This document shows positions 54,022 through 63,760 of a stretch of DNA of 64,000 nt, one piece after another. Under the pieces are notes generated by a model. It worked only from the letters and a program-made list of their open reading frames with translations, was not told where the DNA came from and made no database searches. The stretch spans positions 62,001-126,000 of the forward strand of contig NZ_AVGG01000019.1 of NCBI RefSeq assembly GCF_000498535.1, read 5' to 3'. The DNA comes from Flavobacterium limnosediminis JC2902 (GTDB taxonomy: Bacteria; Bacteroidota; Bacteroidia; Flavobacteriales; Flavobacteriaceae). Position numbers and translations under genes: made by a program. Each line of letters starts with the position of its first letter. Within the stretch, counting starts at the first letter, position 1.

Positions 54022-56322
54022 TTAATTATCGGTTTTCACCACTTTACAAACTTGCTTTTTATCGCCAGCCTGCACCTGAATGACAAACAATTGCTCTCCT
54101 TTGAACTCCGATAAATCCACCGTTATTTCCTGATTGATTCCGGTAGTCAGTTCGTCTTTTGCATATACTTTTCTCCCTAAAAAGTCGAACACTTCAATTT
54201 TTACGTTTTTACCGGCTTCTTCGTTAAGCGATAAGGTTACCAATCCTTTTGTCGGGTTTGGATATACACGCATTTCGTTACTCAACTCCGTAACAGGGTT
54301 TGTGGATAAATTCTGCTGCTCACCTAAAAAGTCTTTATTAGAAAACACTAAGGCTGCCGAAGCGTTAAACGTCACATTACCTCTTGTTGCGTCTTGTTGT
54401 GCCTGATTACTGCCGCTTGGGTGCTGTACGGAAAAGAAACCGTATTTGTAATCTGGTGTAAACGTAAGCCCCGTTGGTTCTGATCCCGCCGGCATAGAAG
54501 AGTGAATTAACACTTTAGGATCACTTTGCGTATGGTTTGGACGTACCACCCAAATATAATTCAGTCCTCCGTCCTGTATCACCCAAAGGTTACCGTGATT
54601 ATCAAACGCCAAGTTGTCATTTCCATCAGCCCAGTTTTCAGTAACGACTCCGTTAGCGGTGGTAATCGGATAGCTTTTTCCGCCTACGAAAGTTTCAAAT
54701 TCTGTAATGGTGGTTCCGTTGTCTTTGAATCGGTATACTCGGTTTTTACCTTTTGACGTGAAGTAAATTCTACCGTCAATCGGACTGATTTCGCAATCTT
54801 CAACTCCGTTAAAATTGGTTCCTCCCAAAGCTGCGGCTGCGGCTGTCAAATTGTTGCGCTCAGCTTGGGTTGTGTTTGGCACTTGTACCCAAGTTGCCGT
54901 TGCCGAACTCGGTTCATCATTTGACAATGCCAAATCCATTTTCAACACATAAACAGAACCTGAACTTAAATTGTTCGGGGTATTCGCTACGAACTTATAC
55001 ATACAATGAGTTCCTCCGTCTTCACCGTAATAGGCAGTTGTACCATCCGCTGAAACCACAATATTTTCATGGTTCATTCTTCCCAAGGCCCATAATTTTT
55101 CATGAGAAGCGTTTCCGTAATTCACTACAGCTGCCGTAACCGGGTTAATCTCAACCAACCAACCCACATCTTGGTACCCGTCTCCGTTTGCATCCCCGGA
55201 AGTTGTGGATTCCTCGGCAGTTATAATTGTTCCCCAAGGTGTGATTCCGCCGGAACAGTTTCTTTCCGTTTTCACTAAAGCGGAATTACTGAAATCCACT
55301 TTTCTTGAGTTATTAACCGTCCAAAGCGGGTTTACCAAATCCTGATTCAACTGAATATCCAATATGGAAACGCCCCCGGGATTGTTCTCGTGATTTATCG
55401 AAAGATGTCCTAAACTACTGGAAGTAACTCCAGCAGATGGAATATACCCTGTAAAATCATGATTTCCGGGTATTGTACCGGAACCATCCATATATGAGCC
55501 GCCTTGTTTAAACAACATTTGAAAACGATGCTCTTGCGGAATAATCATTACCGGAGTTTGTGAGGTTGGTGCGATAGATGTAAAACAAGCGATATGATCT
55601 TCTTCACACACATAATCTGCTGCTTTGTCGCGTATGTACATATCGAAACTGATATCGGAACTGGTTTGATCACGGTTGTGTATTTCTACAGCAATTCGGT
55701 TTACCCCATTTTGAAAAACCGTTTTAGGCAAATATCTTGCAAAGTATCTTTTTTCATCGGCACCATCAATAATGGCAGACGAATTCGTTAAATACGTAAC
55801 CGCTCCGGCCGGCATGTTATCCCTGAACACTTCCACACCGTTTATATACACGATGGCTCCATCATCACGTCTTAAACCGAACTCAACCACATCACCAATC
55901 GCATTCAAATCTATTTGAATATCTCTTGAAAAATAATAAGTGATGTATTTATTGCTGGAACTCGGCCCGTATGATATTACTGTTGACATTGGATCCCCAT
56001 ATCCTAACGGAGCTGCTCCGGCCGCCCAAGCCGAATTATCAAAAGTTGTCAGATTCCAGCCGGTTGCACCCTGATCGGATCCGTTGTCCAAATAAGACCA
56101 CTGAGAGCCTTTCTGCAAAGGGTACTGTGCTACCGGAAGAACTGTCGTTACCGTATTCTTCTTGACCTTTACCTTGTTTTTAGTTTCCTTTTTTTTCTCG
56201 ATTGAAGGCTGTTCCTTTTCCTCGGTTTCTACGATTGGGAAAGAATGAACTCCTTCAAAATTAATTAGCGCAAAACTCCACAGGGAGAACAGGCCAAATA
56301 AAAATAGTAAGCTTTTTTTCAT
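54022..56322 (-). CDS. PhoX/DUF839 family phosphatase with T9SS type A sorting domain
   Basis: 766 residues. Signal MKKSLLFLFGLFSLWSFALI; a Lys/Glu-rich stretch; a galactose-binding-like domain (SQWSYLDNGSDQGATGWNL to RDKAADYVC, about 65-225). The PhoX beta-propeller core follows, with HLSINHENNPGGVSI, RNCSGGITPWGTIITAEES, WLVEINPVT, ALGRMNHENIVVSADG, YYGEDGGTHCMYKF and DNLAFDNHGNLWVIQDGG. These residues bind Ca and Fe in known PhoX. The end is a type A sorting domain (VYPNPTKGLVTLSL). It probably releases phosphate from organophosphates outside the cell. It has its own -7 box; the upstream gene is a cytochrome c peroxidase. Confidence 0.88.
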   Translation of the reverse strand: MKKSLLFLFGLFSLWSFALINFEGVHSFPIVETEEKEQPSIEKKKETKNKVKVKKNTVTTVLPVAQYPLQKGSQWSYLDNGSDQGATGWNLTTFDNSAWAAGAAPLGYGDPMSTVISYGPSSSNKYITYYFSRDIQIDLNAIGDVVEFGLRRDDGAIVYINGVEVFRDNMPAGAVTYLTNSSAIIDGADEKRYFARYLPKTVFQNGVNRIAVEIHNRDQTSSDISFDMYIRDKAADYVCEEDHIACFTSIAPTSQTPVMIIPQEHRFQMLFKQGGSYMDGSGTIPGNHDFTGYIPSAGVTSSSLGHLSINHENNPGGVSILDIQLNQDLVNPLWTVNNSRKVDFSNSALVKTERNCSGGITPWGTIITAEESTTSGDANGDGYQDVGWLVEINPVTAAVVNYGNASHEKLWALGRMNHENIVVSADGTTAYYGEDGGTHCMYKFVANTPNNLSSGSVYVLKMDLALSNDEPSSATATWVQVPNTTQAERNNLTAAAAALGGTNFNGVEDCEISPIDGRIYFTSKGKNRVYRFKDNGTTITEFETFVGGKSYPITTANGVVTENWADGNDNLAFDNHGNLWVIQDGGLNYIWVVRPNHTQSDPKVLIHSSMPAGSEPTGLTFTPDYKYGFFSVQHPSGSNQAQQDATRGNVTFNASAALVFSNKDFLGEQQNLSTNPVTELSNEMRVYPNPTKGLVTLSLNEEAGKNVKIEVFDFLGRKVYAKDELTTGINQEITVDLSEFKGEQLFVIQVQAGDKKQVCKVVKTDN

Positions 56323-56350
56323 AACAGTTATATAGTTTATTGATTTGCAG

Positions 56351-56358
56351 CAAAACTA
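56351..56358 (-). promoter_or_regulatory. -7 box for phoX-like gene
   Basis: Minus strand TAGTTTTG, 29 bases before the start. The same octamer is at 58311-58318 before the peroxidase gene. Confidence 0.45.
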
Positions 56359-56459
56359 TACTCTCGAAATTTCATTTGCATTAAGCCTTTTTTAAAATTA
56401 AATTAAGATAAACCTCTCGGTTTTAGCTAATCGTTATCAAATAAAGAATTCTTCTGTCA

Positions 56460-58286
56460 CTACTTTATAGAATTGTCACTAAGTGCTTTCATAAAAGCAA
56501 CAAGTTCTTTCTTTTCTTTATCGGATAAATTAAGCGGTTCTTCCGAAAGAGTTTGGTTCTGTACCGACAACCCAAGGCCTTTTCCCCCTCCACTGTTATA
56601 GAAATCAACAACTTCCTCTAAAGTCCGATAAGCCCCGTTATGAAAATACGGTGCTGTCTCCCCAACATTTCTTACCGTCGTTGTCTTAAATGATTTTTCA
56701 TAGATCCAGGCTTTTTCACTTGCAATCCGATTGTGCAACCTACCTTCATCGGAATCTAAAATTTTTGCGTTTGGCGTTTCAGGCACACCTAATATCTCAC
56801 TTTCATTTTCAGTGTACAACGGAGGCACCAAACCGCTGAATGTTGGCGCAAAATGACAGGTTGCACAATTGGCTTTCCCCATAAAAAGGTTGAATCCGTT
56901 TTTCACCTCTGTTGGAATACCCCTCTGTTCCCCGCGGACATATTGATCAAACGGACTGTTAAACGATTGCAGCGAAAGTACATAAGACGCCAATGCTTTA
57001 GCTACTTTTTCACGGGTGACGGCTTCTTTTTTACCGAAAACGTTTTGAAATTGTTTGCTGTAATTAGCATCATTGTTTAATTTTTTCAGAATCACTTCAT
57101 ACGCTGTATTGAACTCGTCTGTGCTGAAAATCACATGCTCTATTTGTTGTTCTAACGTAAAAGCCCTTAAATCGTAAAAATAACGATCGGCGTAAACCGA
57201 ATTTAAAAGCGTAGGTGAATTACGCAATACCGTTTTTCCTTTGATACTGCTTAAAGATTTCGGCGCACCATCGGCAAACCTTTTTTCCGGCTGATGACAG
57301 GAAACACAGCTCATTTTTCCTTCATTACTGATTATGGGATCATAAAACAGTGTTTTTCCCAAAGCGCTAAGTTTGGTATTATCTTCTTCTTTTTTGAGCA
57401 GTGTGTAATAGTAGGGATTTAAAAAATCCGCAGAAAACAGTGACGTACTCGACGGATTCCAGGCTGTTGTCTGTTCCAAAAATTCTGAATTCATCTCACC
57501 TTGCAAATGCCCGAGTCTTTTATACAACGGGTCAATATACTGCGTAAGCAAACTGAACCGATCTAATTTTTCAAATGACGAAGCTGTTGCCAAGAAGCTT
57601 TTCGCTCCTTCAAACAGCTTGTTTACTTCCCCAACTTCCTGCTTAGAAACATTCCCATGATACTGATTAAAATATACCTGCATTCCTTCCAGGGAAGCTT
57701 TAGCATCTGGAATTGCATTTACGGAACCCGGAGTATCAAAACCGGTTATTCCCATCGAAAACAAACGAACCAATTGCAATCGCATCGCCACCAAACTGTA
57801 TTTTGTATCCGGAATTTGAGTTCCTATCTTCGCATAAAGCAATGAATAACTGTTCCTCAGTTTTTTGGATAATGAGGCGATCTCATATTTTTTATCCTGC
57901 ACTTCCTCGGAAAAAACAAGTTCGTCCAACACCTGCAGCCCTTCCGGTTCCACTACAAACGGATTGGAATTTTCCTTTTCAATATGCAACAACGGCGCTC
58001 CGTTAATGTGACTGTTTACATACTCCGGATGATAAAACGCCAGAAAGAACTCCGTCTTTTTATATTGCTCCCTTGTTTCCAGAAAAATTTTCTGAAGTGT
58101 TTCTTCGTTTATTTTATCCGATTTAAAATTTTCAGCCGCTTTGTCTAATGTCTCAAAAGCCCTATTCAAATTCGCTAATTGATTGACAACATATTCCTCG
58201 TTGGTGCTGTAACCTTTATGGGTAAACGAAAAGAGAACCATAAGAGATAAACAAAGCAGCATTATTATGATGCTGTTTTTCTTCAT
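56460..58286 (-). CDS. Di-heme cytochrome c peroxidase with helical N-terminal domain
   Basis: From the start at 58286 (MKKNSIIIMLLCLSLMVLFSF) the 608-residue protein has an export signal; an upstream ATG at 58325 adds non-signal residues. Residues about 25-285 are an all-helical domain (VVNQLANLNRAFETLDKAAENF, FLETREQYKKTEFFLAFY), reminiscent of imelysin-like peptidase folds. The peroxidase part carries two heme sites (MSCVSCHQ, about 57290-57310; ANCATCHFAP, about 56860-56875), with GKTLFYDPIIS, RFADG, RNSPTLLNSVY and APYFHNG. It removes H2O2 with cytochrome c electrons, or is a MauG-type enzyme. It shares the -7 octamer with the following phoX gene and may be coregulated. Confidence 0.9.
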   Translation of the reverse strand: MKKNSIIIMLLCLSLMVLFSFTHKGYSTNEEYVVNQLANLNRAFETLDKAAENFKSDKINEETLQKIFLETREQYKKTEFFLAFYHPEYVNSHINGAPLLHIEKENSNPFVVEPEGLQVLDELVFSEEVQDKKYEIASLSKKLRNSYSLLYAKIGTQIPDTKYSLVAMRLQLVRLFSMGITGFDTPGSVNAIPDAKASLEGMQVYFNQYHGNVSKQEVGEVNKLFEGAKSFLATASSFEKLDRFSLLTQYIDPLYKRLGHLQGEMNSEFLEQTTAWNPSSTSLFSADFLNPYYYTLLKKEEDNTKLSALGKTLFYDPIISNEGKMSCVSCHQPEKRFADGAPKSLSSIKGKTVLRNSPTLLNSVYADRYFYDLRAFTLEQQIEHVIFSTDEFNTAYEVILKKLNNDANYSKQFQNVFGKKEAVTREKVAKALASYVLSLQSFNSPFDQYVRGEQRGIPTEVKNGFNLFMGKANCATCHFAPTFSGLVPPLYTENESEILGVPETPNAKILDSDEGRLHNRIASEKAWIYEKSFKTTTVRNVGETAPYFHNGAYRTLEEVVDFYNSGGGKGLGLSVQNQTLSEEPLNLSDKEKKELVAFMKALSDNSIK

Positions 58287-58415
58287 AAACATAAATCGCT
58301 TTTTGGGAAACAAAACTAGATGCACAAAGTCAAAGGGGGATTAACTTCAGATTAAGAAATGATTAAGCAACTTAAAACAGACTAAATCATTCCTCTGTGG
58401 CTATATAAAAATCAA

Positions 58416-58544
58416 ATGCGGACAAAAAAACGTTCGGCATTGACCAACATCTGGATTAACCGTCCGGATTTACTAATTTTAGGCGAACAGACCAATCACT
58501 TAAATCAGGACATGATCGAGCTTCACGAGACTGAAATTTACTAA
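58416..58544 (+). pseudogene. Relic of an ABC-F ATPase core (Walker B region)
   Basis: A 42-codon ATG-to-TAA frame contains RPDLLILGEQTNHLN, which matches RPDLLILDEPTNHLD in the intact ABC-F gene at 60147; flanking residues (KKR before, MIE after) match too, about 22 of 39 overall by eye. The Walker B Asp is Gly and the switch His and all other domains are absent. The frame cannot make a functional ATPase. At 7 A residues, the run before CGTTCGG is one base short of joining upstream GGACAA to the same frame, consistent with decay. Confidence 0.7.
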
Positions 58545-58597
58545 TTTAAATTTTCGATATTTTTCTTAACCTTAAAAACACAAAAGACCAATCCTCT

Positions 58598-58720
58598 TTA
58601 GCCCCGGGTGCAGTGGAAATCCTTTTTGTTCTTTCTTTAAGAACAAAAAGATTGCAACGGAAAACGGGAAAACGGTTTGCAAATAAATCCCATCCCGATA
58701 GCTATCGGGACATTCGCTCC
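58598..58720 (+). repeat. Interspersed hairpin element, copy C
   Basis: TTTAGCCCCGGGTGCAGTGG, then CTTTTTGTTCTT (58622-58633) and AAGAACAAAAAG (58639-58650), a perfect 12-bp stem with a 5-nt loop, ATTGCAACGG, and an end in CATTCGCTCC. It also contains the 18-bp palindrome TCCCGATAG/CTATCGGGA at 58693-58710. The 58287-58746 gap contains only this, the ABC-F relic and the peroxidase promoter. Confidence 0.75.
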
Positions 58721-58746
58721 AAAATTAAAGTCGAAGTTTTCCGCAG

Positions 58747-59937
58747 TTAGAAGTTTTCCGCCAAACTCAATCGCAACGACCAATCGTTTTTACTCACCCC
58801 AAAATCCAGGGTCACATTGTTATTATTTTTCTTGTTCCATTTCATTCGCAATCCGGTACCCACTGCCGGATTCCATTTTGTAAATTCCTGGGTGTACAGT
58901 TTTGAAACAGAGGAAACATTCGCAAAAAAAACGGCTCCGATAAAACCATCTTTTGTGATGTCTGTTCTGTATTCACTCTCGAAATACAATAGTGCATTAC
59001 TTCGGAACCTGTTTCTGGTAAATCCTCTCCCCGTTTTCCCATAACGGTCCCAACCGATACTCGGCAAATCCAGATAGTGCGGATCACCCCAAAAAGTAGA
59101 CCAGTAAAAAACCCTTCCTGCCAATACTCTATGAAGTTTTTTATGCAAGGAATAATACTTTCTCAGATCAATATATATGGATTTCCAGTCCTGATTATCC
59201 AATCCTCCATTAAAATTATTCCGATAATCGACCTCTGCATAAAACCCCTGTTCCGGATTGATTACATTCAACCTTGAATCGTATAAAAATTGAAGTGCGA
59301 TCCCAAACGAACTCACATCGGAGAAATCCCCGTTCATGTATTTAACGTAATCGGTTTCTCCTTCAATAAACGATTCCTCTGAAATACCTTCATAGCTATC
59401 AAATAAAACCCCAAGTCCCATCCTGAAATCCCCAGCAACTTTTCGGGTAGCAAACTGATAAAAACGCCACTGTTTGTATTCCAATCTTGATATTTCCGTT
59501 TCCGAATTATTATTCCCTAAGCCATAGGTCGGTTGCGGATAGATCATGTATCGATAATCACCCGTGAAATTATAAATGTTTCTGTTGGTATATAAATAAG
59601 TCTGAATCGGAAAAACATACTGGCCGTCTAAACTGAAATAAGGAGTAAAAACCACCTCAGACATTTTGGTATTTTTGGTATCATCACCCAGGTAAAAGGT
59701 TGTCAAAAAAGAAATTACAAACCCTCCACCGGCATCTGATCCTGCAGGGGAAGGAAACAATGAAAATGCAATTCTTTTATTTTTGAACTTGTTGATTGAG
59801 TCATTTTTTTTTAAAAAAATCTTTTTATAAATATCCCGAATGTCTTTACTGTTATATTTAATTGAATCGCTTTGCGAATATCCAATATCCGTAGAAAAAA
59901 GAAATATCGTCAGTATCGCAACAACTAATTGATTCAT
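58747..59937 (-). CDS. BamA/TamA-like outer-membrane barrel protein without POTRA
   Basis: 396 residues: signal MNQLVVAILTIFLFSTDIGYSQ; a short helical linker (IRDIYKKIFLKK); then beta-strand-rich sequence to the end (SLRLSLAENF, terminal Phe). Motif-like GSDAGGGFVISFLTTFYLGD and NVINPEQGFYAEVDYRNNFNGG resemble the surface-antigen (Omp85/D15) barrel. No POTRA domain is present, so it is not an assembly factor. Role inferred as an outer-membrane pore or enzyme. Confidence 0.75.
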   Translation of the reverse strand: MNQLVVAILTIFLFSTDIGYSQSDSIKYNSKDIRDIYKKIFLKKNDSINKFKNKRIAFSLFPSPAGSDAGGGFVISFLTTFYLGDDTKNTKMSEVVFTPYFSLDGQYVFPIQTYLYTNRNIYNFTGDYRYMIYPQPTYGLGNNNSETEISRLEYKQWRFYQFATRKVAGDFRMGLGVLFDSYEGISEESFIEGETDYVKYMNGDFSDVSSFGIALQFLYDSRLNVINPEQGFYAEVDYRNNFNGGLDNQDWKSIYIDLRKYYSLHKKLHRVLAGRVFYWSTFWGDPHYLDLPSIGWDRYGKTGRGFTRNRFRSNALLYFESEYRTDITKDGFIGAVFFANVSSVSKLYTQEFTKWNPAVGTGLRMKWNKKNNNNVTLDFGVSKNDWSLRLSLAENF

Positions 59938-60068
59938 ATTTTCTTTTTTATAACACTGTTATTACAAATTTAAGCTATTTATTGAACTGTACGTAAACAC
60001 TTAACAATGCAAATCAAAATTATCTGGTTCCCACATTGCTATTAGCCTAAAGAAAACATAAACTCTCC

Positions 60069-60096
60069 TTGAATCACCGTTAATTGATTACTTTTG
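60069..60096 (+). promoter_or_regulatory. Promoter for ABC-F gene
   Basis: TTG 60069-60071, 17-bp spacer, TACTTTTG 60089-60096. The roughly 45-nt leader has a small GACC-CTTTTA-GGTC hairpin (about 60103-60116). Confidence 0.65.
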
Positions 60097-60146
60097 CACC
60101 CGAGACCCTTTTAGGTCGAATTATTTGAAGTAAAAAAATATACCGC

Positions 60147-62009
60147 GTGAATTACTTATCAGTCGAAAATATATCAAAATCCTTTGGAGAAAGAACCTTG
60201 TTTGAAAACATCTCTTTCGGTATCAATAAAGACCAGAAAATAGCTTTTATTGCCAAAAACGGTTCAGGAAAAACCTGCATCATGAAGATTATCAACGGTG
60301 AGGATGAACCGGATACGGGTCAGGTTGTCATTCGCAAGGATATTAAAATGGCGTTTTTGTCCCAGGATCATAATTTGCAGGACGAACTGACGATTGAGGA
60401 AAGTATTTTCGCTTCGGACAATGAAATCCTGAAGGTAATTGAGCAGTATGAAAAAGCATTGGAACATCCGGAAGACGAAGAAGCCTATCAAAAGGCATTC
60501 GATAATATGGACCGTCACAATGCGTGGGATTTCGAAACACAATTCAAGCAGATTTTATTCAAACTGAAACTGGAAGATTTTAAACTGAAGGTAAAAAACC
60601 TTTCGGGTGGACAGAAAAAACGTTTATCATTAGCCATTATTCTGATCAGCCGTCCAGACTTGTTGATTTTGGATGAACCTACGAATCACTTGGATTTGGA
60701 GATGATCGAATGGTTGGAAAGTTATTTTGCCAAAGAAAACATTACGTTGTTCATGGTGACGCACGACCGCTTCTTCTTGGAGCGTGTTTGTAACGAGATC
60801 ATCGAACTGGACAATGGAAAACTATACCAATACAAAGGAAATTACTCCTATTATTTAGAGAAAAAAGAAGAGCGTATCGCTTCGGAAAACGCGAGCATTG
60901 ATAAGGCGCAAAACCTTTTCGTAAAGGAATTGGCCTGGATGCGCCGTCAGCCGAAAGCGCGTACAACAAAATCGAAATCACGTCAGGATGATTTTTACAT
61001 CATCAAGGAAAAAGCCGAAAGCCGCAGAAAAGAAAATGTGGTGGAACTGGAAATCAACATGGAACGTATGGGAAGCAAGATTATCGAGCTTCACAAAATT
61101 TCCAAGAAATTCGGCGATCATGTTATTTTGGATAATTTCAGTTTCGATTTCCAACGTGGTGCGAGAATCGGAATCATTGGTAAGAACGGAACCGGGAAAT
61201 CGACTTTCCTTAATTTACTGACAGGCACTATTCCGCTTGACGGAGGAAAAGTAATAGTCGGAGATACAATCAAAATAGGTTATTACACCCAAAGTGGTAT
61301 CAACCCGAAACCGGGACAACGTGTTATTGACATTATTAAAGAATACGGAGAATACATTCCGCTAGCGAAAGGACGCATTATTTCGGCTTCGCAATTGTTG
61401 GAGCGCTTCCTTTTTGATGCGAAAAAACAATACGATTACGTAGAAAAACTGAGTGGTGGTGAATTGAAACGCTTGTATTTGTGTACGGTTTTGATTCAGA
61501 ATCCGAACTTTTTGATTCTTGATGAGCCAACGAACGATTTGGATATCGTGACATTGAACGTTCTGGAAAGTTTCCTTTTGGATTATCCGGGATGTTTGTT
61601 GGTAGTTTCGCACGACCGTTACTTTATGGACAAAATCGTCGATCATTTGTTTGTATTTAGAGGTCAGGGCGAGATTGAAAACTTCCCTGGAAATTACTCC
61701 GATTTCAGAGCCTATGAAGACAGTGCCGATGTAGCCCAAAAAGAAGAAAACAAAGCCGAAAAGAAAGACTGGAAACAGCAAAACAACACTACCGGTTTAT
61801 CGTTTAACGAACAAAAGGAATTTCAGAAAATCGAACGCGAAATCAAAGATTTGGAATTCAAAAAGAAGGAAATAGAGCAATTGTTTTCGGACGGAAAAGT
61901 GGCCGATGCCGATATTGAGAAGAAAGCCAACGAATTGCAAAACGTTATTAAAAAAATAGAAGAAAAAGAAGAGCGTTGGTTTGAGCTTTCTGCTAAAATT
62001 GAAGGATAA
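60147..62009 (+). CDS. ABC-F ATPase, Uup type
   Basis: 620 residues, GTG start (N-Y-L-S-V-E-N-I-S). Two ABC domains: Walker A AKNGSGKT (about 37-44), signature LSGGQKKR, Walker B LLILDEPTNHLD; then GKNGTGKS, LSGGELKR and FLILDEPTNDLD. The linker is long and charged, and the C-terminal coiled coil (KIEREIKDLEFKKKEIEQLF, DADIEKKANELQNVIKKIEE) is Uup-like. ABC-F proteins act on ribosomes at the E site, and Uup is linked to precise transposon excision and branched DNA. No membrane domain, so it is not a transporter. A degenerate copy of its first Walker B region lies 1.6 kb upstream. Confidence 0.93.
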   Translation: MNYLSVENISKSFGERTLFENISFGINKDQKIAFIAKNGSGKTCIMKIINGEDEPDTGQVVIRKDIKMAFLSQDHNLQDELTIEESIFASDNEILKVIEQYEKALEHPEDEEAYQKAFDNMDRHNAWDFETQFKQILFKLKLEDFKLKVKNLSGGQKKRLSLAIILISRPDLLILDEPTNHLDLEMIEWLESYFAKENITLFMVTHDRFFLERVCNEIIELDNGKLYQYKGNYSYYLEKKEERIASENASIDKAQNLFVKELAWMRRQPKARTTKSKSRQDDFYIIKEKAESRRKENVVELEINMERMGSKIIELHKISKKFGDHVILDNFSFDFQRGARIGIIGKNGTGKSTFLNLLTGTIPLDGGKVIVGDTIKIGYYTQSGINPKPGQRVIDIIKEYGEYIPLAKGRIISASQLLERFLFDAKKQYDYVEKLSGGELKRLYLCTVLIQNPNFLILDEPTNDLDIVTLNVLESFLLDYPGCLLVVSHDRYFMDKIVDHLFVFRGQGEIENFPGNYSDFRAYEDSADVAQKEENKAEKKDWKQQNNTTGLSFNEQKEFQKIEREIKDLEFKKKEIEQLFSDGKVADADIEKKANELQNVIKKIEEKEERWFELSAKIEG

Positions 62010-62079
62010 TTTTAAGTCGTAGTTGGCAGTCACAGTTAACAGACTAAAAACCGAGACTGACAGACAAATCATAAAACAA

Positions 62080-62119
62080 AAACCACAGCAAACTAAAATT
62101 CTGCTGTGGTTTTTTTATT
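62080..62119. terminator. Bidirectional terminator between ABC-F and SDR genes
   Basis: AAACCACAGCA/TGCTGTGGTTT 11-bp stem with an A-rich left flank and T-run on the right, between convergent genes. Confidence 0.85.
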
Positions 62120-62134
62120 AGAAACTTGTGTGAA

Positions 62135-63688
62135 TTACCAAGCAATCGGCACGTAATCTTTCAAGAATTTTCCGCACCAATGTTTCCCTGTGTTAATCCC
62201 GTCAAACAAAGGATCCATAACTCGCGCTGCACCATCAACAATATCCAACGGTGGCTGAAAGTCTTCTTCTTCCTGCTTTCTTTTTGCTAATTCGGCAGGA
62301 TCTTCATCGGTAACCCAACCCGTATCAACCGCATTCATAAAAATACCTTCTTTTGCCAATTCGCCTGCAGCAGTATGCGTTAACATATTCAGTGCTGCTT
62401 TGGCCATATTGGTATGCGGATGTCTGGCATCTTTATAACCATAATAAAACTTGCCTTCCATCGCGGAAACATTTATAATGTGTTTTTGTCCCGTGTTGTC
62501 TTTCTTCATAACCTCAGCAAGACGGTTACACAAAACAAAAGGTGCCACCGAATTCACCAATTGCACTTCAATCATTTCCGTCGTTTCAATTTGCCCTAAT
62601 TTTAAACGCCAGCTGTTCGTTTTTCTTAAATCGACTTGCTGCAAATCGGCATCCAGCTCTCCTTCCGGAAAAACTTCATTGGCAACCAACGCATTATCGA
62701 AAGAATAAGGAATTTGAGATAATTGAGCCGAAGCCCGCAATCCAATTCCCGGTTCGGGCCCATGCCAGGTTACCGGCATATTTTGATTGGAAGAAGCACC
62801 TGCAGTCAATATTTTCAATTCCTGCAAACAATCGGTATGGTCCACTAATAAATCTTGTACCTGTTTTGGCAAAGAGGCTACAGGTCGCTCTTCGTTCTCC
62901 ATTAAATGAGTATAAAACCCGGCGGGACGTCTTACTGTTTGGGCTGCGTTGTTAATCAGAATATCCAAACGTCCGTATTTTTGTTCGATAAAATTGCAGA
63001 AAATCTCTACACTGGGAATGTGTCGCAAATCCAATCCGTGAATTTTTAACCGATGTCCCCACTCCATAAAATCCGCTTCCTTAGCAAAACGAATGGCTGA
63101 ATCTACAGGAAAACGAGTCGTTGCGATAACGGTTGCTCCGCCACGTAAAAGCATCAGCGTAATGTGATACCCAATTTTTAAACGGGAACCTGTTATCACT
63201 GCTATTTGTCCTTTTACATTTGCAGTCTGAAAACGTTTTGCATAATTAAAATCGCCACAATCGCCGCACATCGTATCATAAAAATGGTGCAGTTTAGTAA
63301 ACGATGTTTTGCAGACATAACAATTTCTGGGCGTTTCCAATTCCAATTGTTTCTTATTGGCAAGGTCCACTGGTGCCAGTAATTTTGGAGCAATAAAAAT
63401 ACTCGCTTCACGGGCATGGCGTATTCCGGTTTCTTTTCGGGCTGTTTTGTCTTTATTTTCTTTTTTACGCTTTGCCACTAATTTTCCGTCCTTTTTTCTG
63501 CGGGAAAGCTCTTCGCGATCAGGTCTGGAAAATTGCCCGGCCACCTTAATTAAAGCCGTTCTTTGCGCTTTCGGAATATCAAATATTTGGTCGGTATCGG
63601 TATTTAACTGCGTTAATATCGCTATGCATTTGTCAATTTCTTCCGAAGTTATTGCATTGGTAATTTCTATTTCATCTTTCGTCTTCAT
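62135..63688 (-). CDS. Zinc-ribbon short-chain dehydrogenase/reductase-like protein
   Basis: The start at 63688 ([20 protein letters not shown]) gives 517 residues; the in-frame ATG at 63760 is in the promoter hairpin. After a helical N-terminus and a Lys/Arg-rich linker, CYVCKTSF and CGDCGDF form a four-Cys zinc ribbon. An SDR Rossmann domain follows ([53 protein letters not shown]). The usual catalytic YxxxK is TNMAK: the Lys is kept but Tyr is Thr. It may bind NAD(P) without classic reductase chemistry. Function unknown. Confidence 0.85.
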   Translation of the reverse strand: MKTKDEIEITNAITSEEIDKCIAILTQLNTDTDQIFDIPKAQRTALIKVAGQFSRPDREELSRRKKDGKLVAKRKKENKDKTARKETGIRHAREASIFIAPKLLAPVDLANKKQLELETPRNCYVCKTSFTKLHHFYDTMCGDCGDFNYAKRFQTANVKGQIAVITGSRLKIGYHITLMLLRGGATVIATTRFPVDSAIRFAKEADFMEWGHRLKIHGLDLRHIPSVEIFCNFIEQKYGRLDILINNAAQTVRRPAGFYTHLMENEERPVASLPKQVQDLLVDHTDCLQELKILTAGASSNQNMPVTWHGPEPGIGLRASAQLSQIPYSFDNALVANEVFPEGELDADLQQVDLRKTNSWRLKLGQIETTEMIEVQLVNSVAPFVLCNRLAEVMKKDNTGQKHIINVSAMEGKFYYGYKDARHPHTNMAKAALNMLTHTAAGELAKEGIFMNAVDTGWVTDEDPAELAKRKQEEEDFQPPLDIVDGAARVMDPLFDGINTGKHWCGKFLKDYVPIAW

Positions 63689-63726
63689 AAAACAAGGTGT
63701 CGGTCCTGGCGGATCTGCCAAGGCTG

Positions 63727-63760
63727 CAAATATAGTTTTTTTAAAGTCGTAAAGTTTCAA
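63727..63760 (-). promoter_or_regulatory. Promoter for SDR gene
   Basis: Minus strand TTG (63758-63760), 23-bp spacer, TATATTTG (63727-63734). The -33 site lies at the edge of the heptamer hairpin. Confidence 0.6.
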
